From: Paraburkholderia caffeinilytica
Lineage (GTDB): Bacteria > Pseudomonadota > Gammaproteobacteria > Burkholderiales > Burkholderiaceae
DNA: 64,000 nucleotides
Assembly (NCBI RefSeq): GCF_003368325.1
Contig: NZ_CP031467.1
Location: 3,968,001 to 4,032,000 of the forward strand
Reading direction: 5' to 3'
Position 1 is the stretch's first letter; every line of letters starts with the position of its first letter. The notes beneath the pieces were generated by a model that had not been told where the DNA came from, did not search any database, and saw only the letters and a program-made list of their open reading frames with translations. A program made the translations under genes and the position numbers. Shown piece after piece: positions 33,261 to 41,823 of the stretch.

Positions 33261-35762
33261 ATGGCAGTGTCGAGCACGATTGGAAGACGGATAGGAAAAA
33301 TCATCGCATGGCTGGTGGCGATCATCGTCATTCTGATTGTCGCGCTGGCAATTTTTATTCTGACCTTTGACTGGAACCGGGCTCGCCCCTACATCGACGA
33401 CAAGGTTACGCAGGCGATCGGCCGGCCGTTCGCCATCAACGGCGATCTGAAAGTCGGGTGGCGGCATCCGGTTGGCGAGACCGGCTGGCGTGGCTGGGTG
33501 CCCTGGCCGCGTTTTTCGGCGGCCAATATCACGGTAGGCAATCCCGCTTGGGCCAAACAGCCCCACTTCGCGACGCTCGACGAAATCGACTTCCAGGTCA
33601 AGGTGTTGCCGCTGCTCGCGCACGACATCGTGATTCCCGCGATCAATCTCGTGAATCCGTCGGTCGACCTCGAGCGACTGCTCGACGGGCGCGACAACTG
33701 GACCTTCAAACTGGCGTCTTCCGGCGGGCCTTCCGAATGGAAGCTCGATCTGCACGACATCGCGTTTGCCAAAGGCAATATCGCCCTGTCCGATCAGCAG
33801 AAGAAGGTCGAGATGCAGATGGCCATCGATACGCTCGGCCAGCCGATTCCAATCGGCGAGGCGATGAAGCAGCAGGAGGCGGCGTCGCGCAGCGCGTCGG
33901 CGGAGGCGGTCGGCAAGGCGGGCGCAAGCAAGCTCACGGCACAGGCCAACGCGCAGGCGGCATCGGAAGCGGCGGCGGCCTCCGCGGCCGCGGCTTCCGG
34001 CGCTTCGTCGACGGAGATCGCCGCGTCGGGTGTGACGGCGGCGAATGGCGCGTCGGGTGCGCTGATTGCCGGCGGGTCGAAGGGGTCGAAGGGGGCGAAC
34101 AGTGCGAACGGTGCGAGCGAGGGCGCGAGCGGCGCGGCGGCAGCCTCGGTGTCGAGCGCCCGTGAGGCCGGGACGCCGAACGGCGCCGGGCCGGCGATCC
34201 CGCTGTATGCGATCGGTTGGACCGTGAAGGGCACCTACAACAGGACGCCGGTATCCGGTAGCGGCAAGGTGGGGGGCGTGCTGGCGTTGCAGGATGTGAA
34301 CCGGCCGTTCCCGGTGCAGGCTGACGTGAAGGCCGGCGATCTGCGCGTCGGCCTCGTGGGCACGATCACGGATCCGGCGCATCTTGCTGCCGTCGACTTG
34401 CGCCTCTGGCTGCAGGGCAACAGCCTCTCCCGCCTGTATGCGCTGACAGGCGTGACCTTGCCCGACACGCCGCCGTATGCGACCGAGGGGCGTCTTGTCG
34501 GTCAGTTCAAGTCCGGCGGCAACGTCTTCAAGTATGAAAATTTTACAGGCCGGGTGGGCGGCAGCGATCTGAATGGCTCGCTGACCTATACGGCACGTGA
34601 GCCGCGTCCGCTGCTGCAGGGCGAACTGGTGTCGAATCTGCTGCAATTCGCCGATCTGGCGCCGGTCATCGGTGCGGATTCGAACGCAAGCAAGGCGAGG
34701 CGCGGCGACGCGACGGCGCAGCCGGGCAACAAGGCGCTGCCGGTCGAAGAATTCCGCACCGACCGCTGGAAGGCAATCGACGCCGATGTGACGTTCACGG
34801 GGCGCCGCATCGTCAAGGAGGCCAACCTGCCGATCACGGACCTGTACACCCACGTCGTGATGACCGGCGGCGTGCTGTCGCTCGAACCGCTGAAGTTCGG
34901 CGTGGCGGGCGGCTCGCTGGAATCGGATATTCATCTGGACGGCAGCACGACGCCGCTGAAGGGACGCTTCGCGACGTCGGCGCGGCATCTGAAGCTCAAG
35001 GAGCTGTTCCCGAACTTCAAGACCATGCAGAACGCGCTCGGCGAAATCAACGGCGACGCCGCGCTGACCGCCACCGGCAATTCGCCGGCGGCGTTGGCGG
35101 CGACGTCGAACGGCGAGGTGAAAGCCTTGATCACCGACGGCACGGTGAGCCGCCTGCTGATGGAAGCGGCGGGGCTGAACGTGGCGAACGTCGTCTATGA
35201 AAAGCTGTTCGGCAATCGCGACGTGAAGATCAACTGCGCGGCGGCGGATTTCGTCGCGACGAACGGCGTGCTGGATTCGCGTGTCTTCGCGCTCGACACG
35301 GACGACGCGGTCATCGACATCGACGGCAATGTGAATCTGCGCGACGAATCGATGGATCTTGGCGTGCATCCGCATACCAAGGGGTTCCGGGTGTTTTCGC
35401 TGCGCTCGCCCTTGTACGTGAAGGGGACGTTCAAGGATCCGCACGTCGGGGTGAATGCCGCCGCGCTGGCGCTTCGAGGCGGCGCCGTCATCGGGCTCGG
35501 CTTGATCAATCCGTTTGCGGCGCTGATTCCGTTGCTCGCGCCCAGCAACAACAAGCCGCTGCCGTGTGGACAGTTGCTGTCGCAGATTCGTCAGGCGCCG
35601 ACTGCGCCGCCGCCGGGTATGAAGCAACCGCCCAAACCGGCCATTTCGCTCGATGGCGCGCCGGTGAACAAGTCTTCCACCGGCGCTTCGTCACCGGCTA
35701 CGGCTAAAAAGAACCCTGCGGCGATGTCGCCGGCGACAGCGGTTGAATACAAAGGGAACTGA
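33261..35762 (+). CDS. AsmA-family envelope protein
   Basis: An 833-residue AsmA/TamB-like protein. One N-terminal transmembrane helix (residues 12-36) anchors a long periplasmic domain that in this family bridges the membranes and helps move phospholipids to the outer membrane. AsmA N-terminal words are seen (DWNRARPYIDDKVTQAIGRPF, AINLVNPSVDLERLLDGRDNW) as is the C-terminal AsmA_2 domain (NVANVVYEKLFGNRDVKINC, then LGVHPHTKGFRVFSLRSPLY). Residues ~195-315 are an Ala/Ser/Gly-rich low-complexity insert. GGAG lies 8 bp before the ATG at 33261. It is divergent from fetA. Confidence 0.88.
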   Translation: MAVSSTIGRRIGKIIAWLVAIIVILIVALAIFILTFDWNRARPYIDDKVTQAIGRPFAINGDLKVGWRHPVGETGWRGWVPWPRFSAANITVGNPAWAKQPHFATLDEIDFQVKVLPLLAHDIVIPAINLVNPSVDLERLLDGRDNWTFKLASSGGPSEWKLDLHDIAFAKGNIALSDQQKKVEMQMAIDTLGQPIPIGEAMKQQEAASRSASAEAVGKAGASKLTAQANAQAASEAAAASAAAASGASSTEIAASGVTAANGASGALIAGGSKGSKGANSANGASEGASGAAAASVSSAREAGTPNGAGPAIPLYAIGWTVKGTYNRTPVSGSGKVGGVLALQDVNRPFPVQADVKAGDLRVGLVGTITDPAHLAAVDLRLWLQGNSLSRLYALTGVTLPDTPPYATEGRLVGQFKSGGNVFKYENFTGRVGGSDLNGSLTYTAREPRPLLQGELVSNLLQFADLAPVIGADSNASKARRGDATAQPGNKALPVEEFRTDRWKAIDADVTFTGRRIVKEANLPITDLYTHVVMTGGVLSLEPLKFGVAGGSLESDIHLDGSTTPLKGRFATSARHLKLKELFPNFKTMQNALGEINGDAALTATGNSPAALAATSNGEVKALITDGTVSRLLMEAAGLNVANVVYEKLFGNRDVKINCAAADFVATNGVLDSRVFALDTDDAVIDIDGNVNLRDESMDLGVHPHTKGFRVFSLRSPLYVKGTFKDPHVGVNAAALALRGGAVIGLGLINPFAALIPLLAPSNNKPLPCGQLLSQIRQAPTAPPPGMKQPPKPAISLDGAPVNKSSTGASSPATAKKNPAAMSPATAVEYKGN

Positions 35763-35869
35763 GGCTTTCCGCTTTGCCTGGGGACAGCGCCGCTGGCGCA
35801 CGGACAGGCAGGTGTGGCCCGGGTGAAGGGGAACGTGGAAGGGAACGAAACGAAACAAAACAATGAAAA

Positions 35870-35904
35870 AACAACGCCGCGGACGTACAGTCGGCGGCGT
35901 TGTT
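35870..35904 (-). terminator. Terminator between the AsmA gene and the convergent hypothetical gene
   Basis: An 11-bp stem (35870-35880 with 35894-35904) with inner pairing. On the minus strand the stem is followed by TTTTTC and further T-rich sequence, so it is best suited to the gene that ends at 35924. It may also block read-through from the AsmA gene. Confidence 0.7.
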
Positions 35905-35923
35905 AAAAAAGGAAAAGAAAGGA

Positions 35924-36418
35924 CTACCTCAACGAGCGCGGCGTGGCATCTCCCGCGGCATCCTGCCTGCGAACCCCTCGCCGGGCGCCGCCAATACGGG
36001 TGGCGCCAAACTCCGTCAGGATCTTGCCTCTGGCCCGGCTGGCAAAGACCAGGAACCCGAACCCGTCGGCTTCATACCAATACCCGCCGTTCTCGAGTCC
36101 GTCGAGCGGCTGTTCCAACGCATTGGTGATGGATTCGATACAACGCCGCCGCAATTCGGCGGGCGCGGGATAGGGCGGCTGGGCGCCGCGTACGCTGCAC
36201 AGAAGAACGTCGAGTCCGGGTAGCACATGCGCGTAGAGCACCGGCTCGTCCTGCGCGCGGGCGCGCGCAATTTTGGTGTCGAGCTGACCGAACGGCTTGA
36301 AATGCCGTAGTACCGCGAGGAACGACTCATCGCCGTCCACCTTCGCGCGTCTACGCTTTTTCGGGAAGGACATAAAAATTCGCCTGAAAAAGAATTGCAA
36401 GAAACGCAGCGTCCTCAT
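35924..36418 (-). CDS. Hypothetical cytosolic protein
   Basis: About 164 residues, not recognised. A basic start (MRTLRFLQFFFRRIFMSFPKKRRRAK) leads to a mixed alpha/beta segment (ESFLAVLRHFKPFGQLDTKI, YAHVLPGLDVLLCSVRGAQP, WYEADGFGFLVFASRARGK). No signal peptide or membrane span is certain; the aromatic stretch near residues 5-15 is too short and basic. I prefer 36418 because GGGAG lies 7 bp upstream; 36373 (MSFPKKRRR) would give 149 residues. It is convergent with the AsmA gene and ends at a good minus-strand terminator. The C-terminus is Arg-rich. Confidence 0.6.
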   Translation of the reverse strand: MRTLRFLQFFFRRIFMSFPKKRRRAKVDGDESFLAVLRHFKPFGQLDTKIARARAQDEPVLYAHVLPGLDVLLCSVRGAQPPYPAPAELRRRCIESITNALEQPLDGLENGGYWYEADGFGFLVFASRARGKILTEFGATRIGGARRGVRRQDAAGDATPRSLR

Positions 36419-36824
36419 GCGACAACTCCCGGCTTCGCGCGCCGCACGTCGATCTTTTATAGCATACGACAAGGCCGGATTCACGATGATTCGGCATCCA
36501 CGCCGTCCCACCGCCTCCCGCACGAATCATGCCGAACCGCCTCGCCGCGCGCTTTCGCTTCCCAGCACATCTGTCTCCATCATAGACGCACGCGCCGCCG
36601 AAAAAACATCCCGTATCAATAAAAAAGTCATTTTTATGTGGGCGAGCGCATCTTGCCGCTACGTTGAAATATCTCACATTCACGTCGATAATGGCCCGTC
36701 CGGCTGCACCGCGGCGGGCCTGCCAGTCCTGCACCGCAACAGCCCGCCCCCTGGTGAGGCGAGGCGCGCGGTCCGTGCAGGACTGAAGAGGCGCGCTGCG
36801 GCTTGAACGACCCTTCGGGCGAAC
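36419..36824. other. Gene-free spacer between the hypothetical gene and the kinase cluster
   Basis: 406 bp without a supportable gene. It includes an AT-rich 7-bp inverted repeat at 36619-36637 (ATAAAAA, 5-nt loop, TTTTTAT) and TATAGC near 36468. Divergent promoters for the genes at 36418 and 36825 should lie here. I see nothing else. Confidence 0.5.
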
Positions 36825-38435
36825 ATGAAACTATTCACCAAGGGTCTGCTGCTGATTGCAGTGCCGAGCGTGGTCGAGCTGGCGCTTCTAGGCGTCGTCT
36901 TCGATACCCAGGAGCAAACAGCGCAGGCCGCGCGGTGGGTCAGCAACAGCAAGCAGATCCTTTATCAGTCGTCGGCCATTGTCGATCCGCTGCTGCGTCA
37001 GGCCGCGCGGGTTCGCACGGGCATGGTCGTCGGCGATCCGTCGTTCGTCGACCGCCACACCGTATGGGTCGATCTCGGCGACCGGCTGTCGAATCTCGAA
37101 ACGCTGGTGGCCGATACGCCGCAGCAGGTCGTGCGGGTGCGCAAGATGCAACAGGCGATCGACGCCTACCGCGAGCAGGCCGCCACGATCTCGCAGGCGC
37201 TGCGCGCGGGGCACAACGTGAATTCGTTTGCCGCGCAGGACACGGGCGCGCTCCCTCAGCAGATCGCGCTGTTTCGCGACCAGCTCGTTGAGTTCAGTCA
37301 TGAGGCCTCGCGGCTCGACGTCGAGCGCGGCGCGGCGCTGGCACGGCGCCGCGCCCGCCAGCAATACGCACTGATCGCCGCGGTGCTGGGCTCGATGCTG
37401 ATCTGGGCAGCCACCGCCATGGTGTTTGCGCGCAGCATCGGCCGGCGGCTGGAGGTGTTGACGGGCAATGCCGAGCGTCTGGGCAGCGGGCGCCCGCTCG
37501 CGGCGCCGCTATCGGGCAGCGACGAAATTGCCGCGCTCGACGCGGTGCTGCATCAGACCGGCGAGCGCCTGCGCGAAGCAGAAGACGAGCAGGCCGTGCT
37601 GAAAGTACGGCTCGAAGCGCGCGCGCGGGAACTGGCCGGCGTCAACGAGGAGCTGCGCCAGGAGACGCAGGACAATGAAATGTTCATCTATAGCGTGTCG
37701 CACGATCTGCGTTCGCCGCTGGTGAATCTGCAAGGCTTTTCGAAAGAATTGCAGGTGTCGTGCGACGAACTGGACAGCCTCGTCGAGGCGGCGAAACTGC
37801 CGGAGGCCGAACATCGGCGGATGGTGCATATCCTTGACGGCGACGTGCGCGAGTCTTTGCAATATCTTCGCACCGCGGTGACGCGGGCGGCGTCGATCAT
37901 CGACGCGCTGTTGAGGATTTCACGTGCCGGGCGGCTCGAATATCAGTGGCAGCGCGTGAGCGTCGGCCGGGTGGTGGGCAAAGTGGTCGATGCGCTGCAA
38001 GGCGCCATCAGCCAGCGCGGGACGGTGGTGACCGTGCGCGAGTTACCGCCGGCATGGGGCGACCCGGGTGCGATCGAGCAGATTTTCAGCAACCTGATCG
38101 GTAACGCGCTCAATTATCTCGACCCGGTACGCAATGGGCGCATCGAGATTGGCGCGCTGGAGCAGGAACCGGTCGACGAGACGGAGCCGCGCGCGGTGCG
38201 CACGCGCACCTATTATGTGCGCGACAACGGGCTTGGGATTCCGGCGGCGTATATGTCGAAGGTGTTCCGGGCGTTTCAGCGCCTGCACGGCGACGTCGCG
38301 AGCGGAGACGGCATCGGCCTCGCGGTGGTGCGGCGGATGGTGGAACGGCACGGCGGCCGTGTTTGGGTGGAGTCGGCGGAAGGCGCGGGGTCGACCTTTT
38401 TCGTCGTGTTACCAGAACAGCCTGCGCGCAATTGA
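36825..38435 (+). CDS. Membrane sensor histidine kinase with CHASE3-like sensor
   Basis: 536 residues. TM1 is at about 5-27, a helical CHASE3-like periplasmic sensor at about 28-180, and TM2 at about 182-203. A HAMP/linker with coiled coil follows (EAEDEQAVLKVRLEARAREL). The HisKA box is FIYSVSHDLRSPLVN (phospho-His293). The HATPase domain has the N-box NLIGNALNYLDP, G1 DNGLGIP and GDGIGLAVVRRMVERHGG. The layout resembles kinases that signal to stand-alone Rcp1-type receivers, and one is encoded next (38541). The ribosome-binding site is weak. Stimulus unknown. Confidence 0.9.
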   Translation: MKLFTKGLLLIAVPSVVELALLGVVFDTQEQTAQAARWVSNSKQILYQSSAIVDPLLRQAARVRTGMVVGDPSFVDRHTVWVDLGDRLSNLETLVADTPQQVVRVRKMQQAIDAYREQAATISQALRAGHNVNSFAAQDTGALPQQIALFRDQLVEFSHEASRLDVERGAALARRRARQQYALIAAVLGSMLIWAATAMVFARSIGRRLEVLTGNAERLGSGRPLAAPLSGSDEIAALDAVLHQTGERLREAEDEQAVLKVRLEARARELAGVNEELRQETQDNEMFIYSVSHDLRSPLVNLQGFSKELQVSCDELDSLVEAAKLPEAEHRRMVHILDGDVRESLQYLRTAVTRAASIIDALLRISRAGRLEYQWQRVSVGRVVGKVVDALQGAISQRGTVVTVRELPPAWGDPGAIEQIFSNLIGNALNYLDPVRNGRIEIGALEQEPVDETEPRAVRTRTYYVRDNGLGIPAAYMSKVFRAFQRLHGDVASGDGIGLAVVRRMVERHGGRVWVESAEGAGSTFFVVLPEQPARN

Positions 38436-38475
38436 GCCGCGACGGGCAGCAGGGGAAACGGTGAAGACAGTTAGC

Positions 38476-38511
38476 AGCACCATAAGCACCATGAGCACGA
38501 TGAGCACCATG
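38476..38511 (+). repeat. 9-bp tandem repeat, four copies, kinase-receiver spacer
   Basis: Four units of AGCACCATR (AGCACCATA, AGCACCATG, AGCACGATG, AGCACCATG), perfectly phased. It ends 30 bp before the receiver gene at 38541. Each unit contains a potential ATG or ATA. Confidence 0.85.
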
Positions 38512-38540
38512 CAAAGACGGATTGTCAGAACGGAGGGCAT

Positions 38541-39020
38541 ATGAGTCACGGGGAAACGGTCAGCATCGTGCTGATCGAAGATGACGACGGCCACGCCACG
38601 CTGGTCGAGCGCAATCTGCGCCGCGCCGGTATTTCGAACGGTTTTGTGCGCTTTCGCGACGGCCAGCAGGCACTCGATTATTTCTTCGGTCCGGCGCCGG
38701 CGGACGCCGCTGCCCGCCCTTACCCGCCGCGCGAAGATCTGACGAATTTCGTCGTGCTGCTCGATCTGAAAATGCCGCGCGTGGATGGCTTCGAGGTGTT
38801 GCGGCGTCTGAAGGATTCGCCGCAGACAGCCGCGGTGCCCGTGATCGTACTGACCACAACCGACGATCCGCGCGAAATCGCGCGCTGTTACGAACTGGGC
38901 TGCAATGTCTATATCACCAAGCCGGTCGAATACGACGCGTTCATCGAAGCCGTGCGCCGTCTCGGCTTCTTCCTGCAGGTGGTCAAACTGCCGCCGGGCC
39001 ACCGGCTGGCCGCGCCGTGA
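38541..39020 (+). CDS. Single-domain response regulator (Rcp1 type)
   Basis: 159 residues consisting only of a receiver domain. Acidic pocket EDDD at 13-16, phospho-acceptor Asp75 (VVLLDLKMPRVDG), the Thr switch in VLTTTDD and the Lys in YITKPVEY. The insertion before the acceptor Asp (FFGPAPADAAARPYPPRED) is typical of Rcp1-like receivers that pair with membrane or phytochrome-like kinases. No output domain is present, so it works by phosphotransfer or protein contact. GGAGGGCAT precedes the ATG. It lies between two kinase genes. Confidence 0.9.
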   Translation: MSHGETVSIVLIEDDDGHATLVERNLRRAGISNGFVRFRDGQQALDYFFGPAPADAAARPYPPREDLTNFVVLLDLKMPRVDGFEVLRRLKDSPQTAAVPVIVLTTTDDPREIARCYELGCNVYITKPVEYDAFIEAVRRLGFFLQVVKLPPGHRLAAP

Positions 39021-39078
39021 CGAAAGGCTCGCGTGAAGGCACTCCGAAAGCGGCCCATGACAAGATAGCCATGCCACG

Positions 39079-39114
39079 CCCAGCACACCCAGCAGACTCA
39101 GCAGACCTAGCCAG
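39079..39114 (+). repeat. Degenerate 9-bp tandem repeat, four copies, receiver-hybrid spacer
   Basis: CCCAGCACA, CCCAGCAGA, CTCAGCAGA, CCTAGCCAG in a row, ending 12 bp before the hybrid kinase ATG. Same period and copy number as the repeat in the previous spacer of this cluster, but a different sequence. Confidence 0.7.
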
Positions 39115-39126
39115 AGAAGATTCCGC

Positions 39127-41109
39127 ATGACCGAAGAAGTGTCCACGCAGCCCGCCGCGTATGTGCTGGTCGTCGATGACGACGAAGGCATCCTGCGGCT
39201 CGCGCGCAAGTCGCTCGAACGCGCCGGCTGCCGGGTCGCAATCTGCTCGCAGGTCGAAGCGGCCCGCGAGCGGCTCGTCGCGGGCGCGCCCGACCTGCTC
39301 GTGCTCGACTACCAACTGAGTGGGCCGGAGACCGGCCTCGACTTTTTTCGGCGCCTGCGTGCGGAAGGCGTGCGGATTCCCGCCATCCTCGTCACCGGTT
39401 TCACCGACGAATCCCGTGTGATCGAAGCCTTGCGCGCGGGCGTGTCCGATGTGGTGCCGAAATCCGGCGACTACCTCGACTACCTGCCCGAGGCGGTGGA
39501 GCGGGTGCTGTCCCAGGTGCGTTTGCAAAAGGCCTCGGACGAAGCCTTGCTGCTGCGCGATCGCGAGCAGCATTACCGCACCTTGTCGGAGGCGTTGCCG
39601 CACCTCGTGCTGACCTGCAATGCCGCGGGCGATTGCGACTTCCTGTCGAAACAGTGGTTCGATTACACGGGGCTGGCGGAAAGCAGTTCGTACGGTCTCG
39701 CGTGGCTCGACGCGGTACATCCCGACGATCGCGAAGAGATTCGCCGCACCTGGCTCAAGGCGGTCACGAGCGGCGCCGGCGATTATCGGCACGAGCTGCG
39801 GATCCGCCGCCACGATGGCGCATATCGCTGGTTCGACATCCGCGCGGTTGCCATGCGCGATGCCGAAGGCAACGTCAGCAAATGGTTCGGCAGTTGCACG
39901 GACATCCATCCGCAGCGCGAGGCGATCGAGGAGCGCGAACGGCTGCTCGCCTCGGAGCAGGCCGCCCGCCAGATCGCCGAAGAAGCCAATCGTGCGAAAG
40001 ACCGCTTCCTCGCGATGCTGTCGCACGAATTGCGTACACCGCTCACGCCGGTTCTGGCGGGCGCCAGCGTGCTTGAGATGATCCCGGGCCTGCCCGATCA
40101 GGCGCGTTCGAGCGTGCGCATGATTCGCCGCAACGTCGAACTCGAAGCGCGCCTGATCGACGACCTGCTCGATCTCACGCGCGTGGCGAACGGCAAACTG
40201 CGTTTGTCGCTCGAAACCGTCGACGTGCACGAGGTGATCGACAGTGTGCTCGAACTCTTTCGCAGTGAGATCCAGGTCAAGCAGCAGGACGTGCACGTCG
40301 GCAAGAATGCGCAACACCACTACGTGCTTGCCGACCGCGCACGGCTGCAACAGATGCTGTGGAACCTGATTCGCAACGCCGCCAAGTTCACGCCGGACGG
40401 CGGCCATATCTATGTGCGCACGCACGATGAGCGCATGCACGTGCAGATCTCGGTCGAGGATACGGGCATCGGCATCGAGCCCGAACAGATCGGCAAGCTT
40501 TTCAACGCGTTCGAGCAAGGCAACCAGAACATGACGCGGCAATTCGGCGGCTTGGGCCTGGGCCTCGCGATCACGAAGGCGCTGACCGACGTGCACGGCG
40601 GCACGGTGATCGCACAGAGCCCGGGCGCGCACTGCGGGGCGACTTTCACGATCACGCTGCCGACCGCCGCCGCGCCTGAGGAGCTCACGCCCGTCGCGGC
40701 GCCCAATGAAGTTCATCATCCCGGCGTGCTGACCATTTTGCTGATCGAAGACCACGTGGATACGGCCGAGGTGATGGCGCAGCTGATTCGCAGCCAGGGT
40801 CACGACGTGACCACGGTGGGCCGTGTGGACGATGCTCTCGCCGCAACCCAGTCGCAAAAGTTCGATCTCGTGATCAGCGATGTGGGCTTGCCCGACGGCA
40901 CCGGCCTCGATTTCGTCAAAGCGTTCCGCGAGCATTCCGATGCGCCCGCGGTTGCGTTGACCGGCTTCGGCACGGACGAGGATGTGCGCCGTTGCCTGAG
41001 TGCCGGCTTTACTTCGCATCTGACCAAACCGGTCAATTTCGGACAGCTCGAGACGATGATCGAAAGCGCGGTGACCCGGAAGGCGGATAAGAACGAAGGG
41101 GAAGCGTAG
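39127..41109 (+). CDS. Hybrid histidine kinase, REC-PAS-HisKA-HATPase-REC
   Basis: 660 residues and no transmembrane segment, so cytoplasmic. The N-terminal receiver has acidic pocket DDDE and Asp61 (LLVLDYQL). A PAS/PAC domain is at about 148-262 (LAWLDAVHPDDREEIR, EGNVSKWFGSCTDIHPQ). HisKA has phospho-His300 (FLAMLSHELRTPLTP), and the ATPase domain has N-box NLIRNAAKFTPDG, DTGIGIE and GGLGLGLAITK. The C-terminal receiver has LVISDVGLPDG and SHLTKPV. It probably takes its input through the N-terminal receiver and neighbouring regulators, forming a phosphorelay with the two upstream genes. No DNA-binding output gene is next to it. Confidence 0.92.
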   Translation: MTEEVSTQPAAYVLVVDDDEGILRLARKSLERAGCRVAICSQVEAARERLVAGAPDLLVLDYQLSGPETGLDFFRRLRAEGVRIPAILVTGFTDESRVIEALRAGVSDVVPKSGDYLDYLPEAVERVLSQVRLQKASDEALLLRDREQHYRTLSEALPHLVLTCNAAGDCDFLSKQWFDYTGLAESSSYGLAWLDAVHPDDREEIRRTWLKAVTSGAGDYRHELRIRRHDGAYRWFDIRAVAMRDAEGNVSKWFGSCTDIHPQREAIEERERLLASEQAARQIAEEANRAKDRFLAMLSHELRTPLTPVLAGASVLEMIPGLPDQARSSVRMIRRNVELEARLIDDLLDLTRVANGKLRLSLETVDVHEVIDSVLELFRSEIQVKQQDVHVGKNAQHHYVLADRARLQQMLWNLIRNAAKFTPDGGHIYVRTHDERMHVQISVEDTGIGIEPEQIGKLFNAFEQGNQNMTRQFGGLGLGLAITKALTDVHGGTVIAQSPGAHCGATFTITLPTAAAPEELTPVAAPNEVHHPGVLTILLIEDHVDTAEVMAQLIRSQGHDVTTVGRVDDALAATQSQKFDLVISDVGLPDGTGLDFVKAFREHSDAPAVALTGFGTDEDVRRCLSAGFTSHLTKPVNFGQLETMIESAVTRKADKNEGEA

Positions 41110-41158
41110 TCTCCTTGCTGCGTCGGCTGGGGCGCTGTTATTTGCGCGCAGCATGAAA

Positions 41159-41198
41159 AAGGCCTGTGGCGATTTCCTCGCTACAGGCCTTGTTTGTT
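41159..41198 (+). terminator. Terminator after the hybrid kinase
   Basis: A 14-bp stem (41159-41172 with 41178-41191, one wobble), 5-nt loop, followed by GTTTGTTTG. It closes the three-gene kinase cluster. Confidence 0.82.
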
Positions 41199-41286
41199 TG
41201 CACCGGTCGATGTGCGGCGCGAATGTTTGATGTGGCTTAGGTGGATCAATCCGTGTGGCTCAACCCGTGTAACTTGACGCCGGAGC

Positions 41287-41736
41287 TTACCGCTGCGGCG
41301 AGCTCTTCAGCGAATCGCGGATTTCACGCAGCAGCACGACCTCTTCCGGCGTAGGCGGCGGCTCTGCCGGTGCGGCTTCCGCCGGCTTGCGCAGATTGTT
41401 GATGAATTTGACCATCAGGAAAATGATGAACGCGAGAATCACGAAGTTGATGGCCACGGTGATAAACGAGCCATAACCGAACACCGCCACGCCTGCCGTC
41501 TGCAAGTCTTTATACGATTCGGGACTGCCTTTGAAACTGGCGGGAATATCGCCGAGGCGAACGAACTTGTTGGAGAAATCGAGGCCGCCGGTGGCGACGC
41601 CGACAACCGGCATGATCAGGTCTTTAACAATTGAATTGACGATGGTGGAAAATGCGCCGCCGATAATCACCCCGACGGCGAGATCCATTACGTTGCCTTT
41701 GAGGGCAAATTCCTTGAATTCCTTGATCATGCTCAT
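41287..41736 (-). CDS. mscL: Large-conductance mechanosensitive channel MscL
   Basis: An emergency osmotic release channel, pentameric in the inner membrane. It has 149 residues. The N-terminal amphipathic helix and TM1 read [20 protein letters not shown] then [17 protein letters not shown], the highly conserved pore helix. TM2 is in [21 protein letters not shown], and the C-terminal bundle is [18 protein letters not shown] lies 7 bp before the ATG on the minus strand. A short Ala/Pro-rich linker ([12 protein letters not shown]) precedes the bundle. It is downstream of the dehydratase and probably transcribed on its own. Confidence 0.97.
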   Translation of the reverse strand: MSMIKEFKEFALKGNVMDLAVGVIIGGAFSTIVNSIVKDLIMPVVGVATGGLDFSNKFVRLGDIPASFKGSPESYKDLQTAGVAVFGYGSFITVAINFVILAFIIFLMVKFINNLRKPAEAAPAEPPPTPEEVVLLREIRDSLKSSPQR

Positions 41737-41823
41737 AACCGTTCCTCCCAGAAGTCGATTGTCGAATCATACCAATCTGAGAACGATAGGCTAGTCTTTT
41801 GACGCGGTAAGAGCGGCTTGTTC

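Noticed and set aside
33258..35627. A 789-codon minus-strand frame opposite the AsmA gene
   Set aside because: Arg/His/Gln-rich with no motif, and the plus-strand AsmA protein is clear. A composition artefact.
36297..36806. A plus-strand frame of about 170 codons in the spacer before the kinase cluster
   Set aside because: It overlaps the 5' end of the minus-strand hypothetical gene and lacks a binding site and any recognisable domain.
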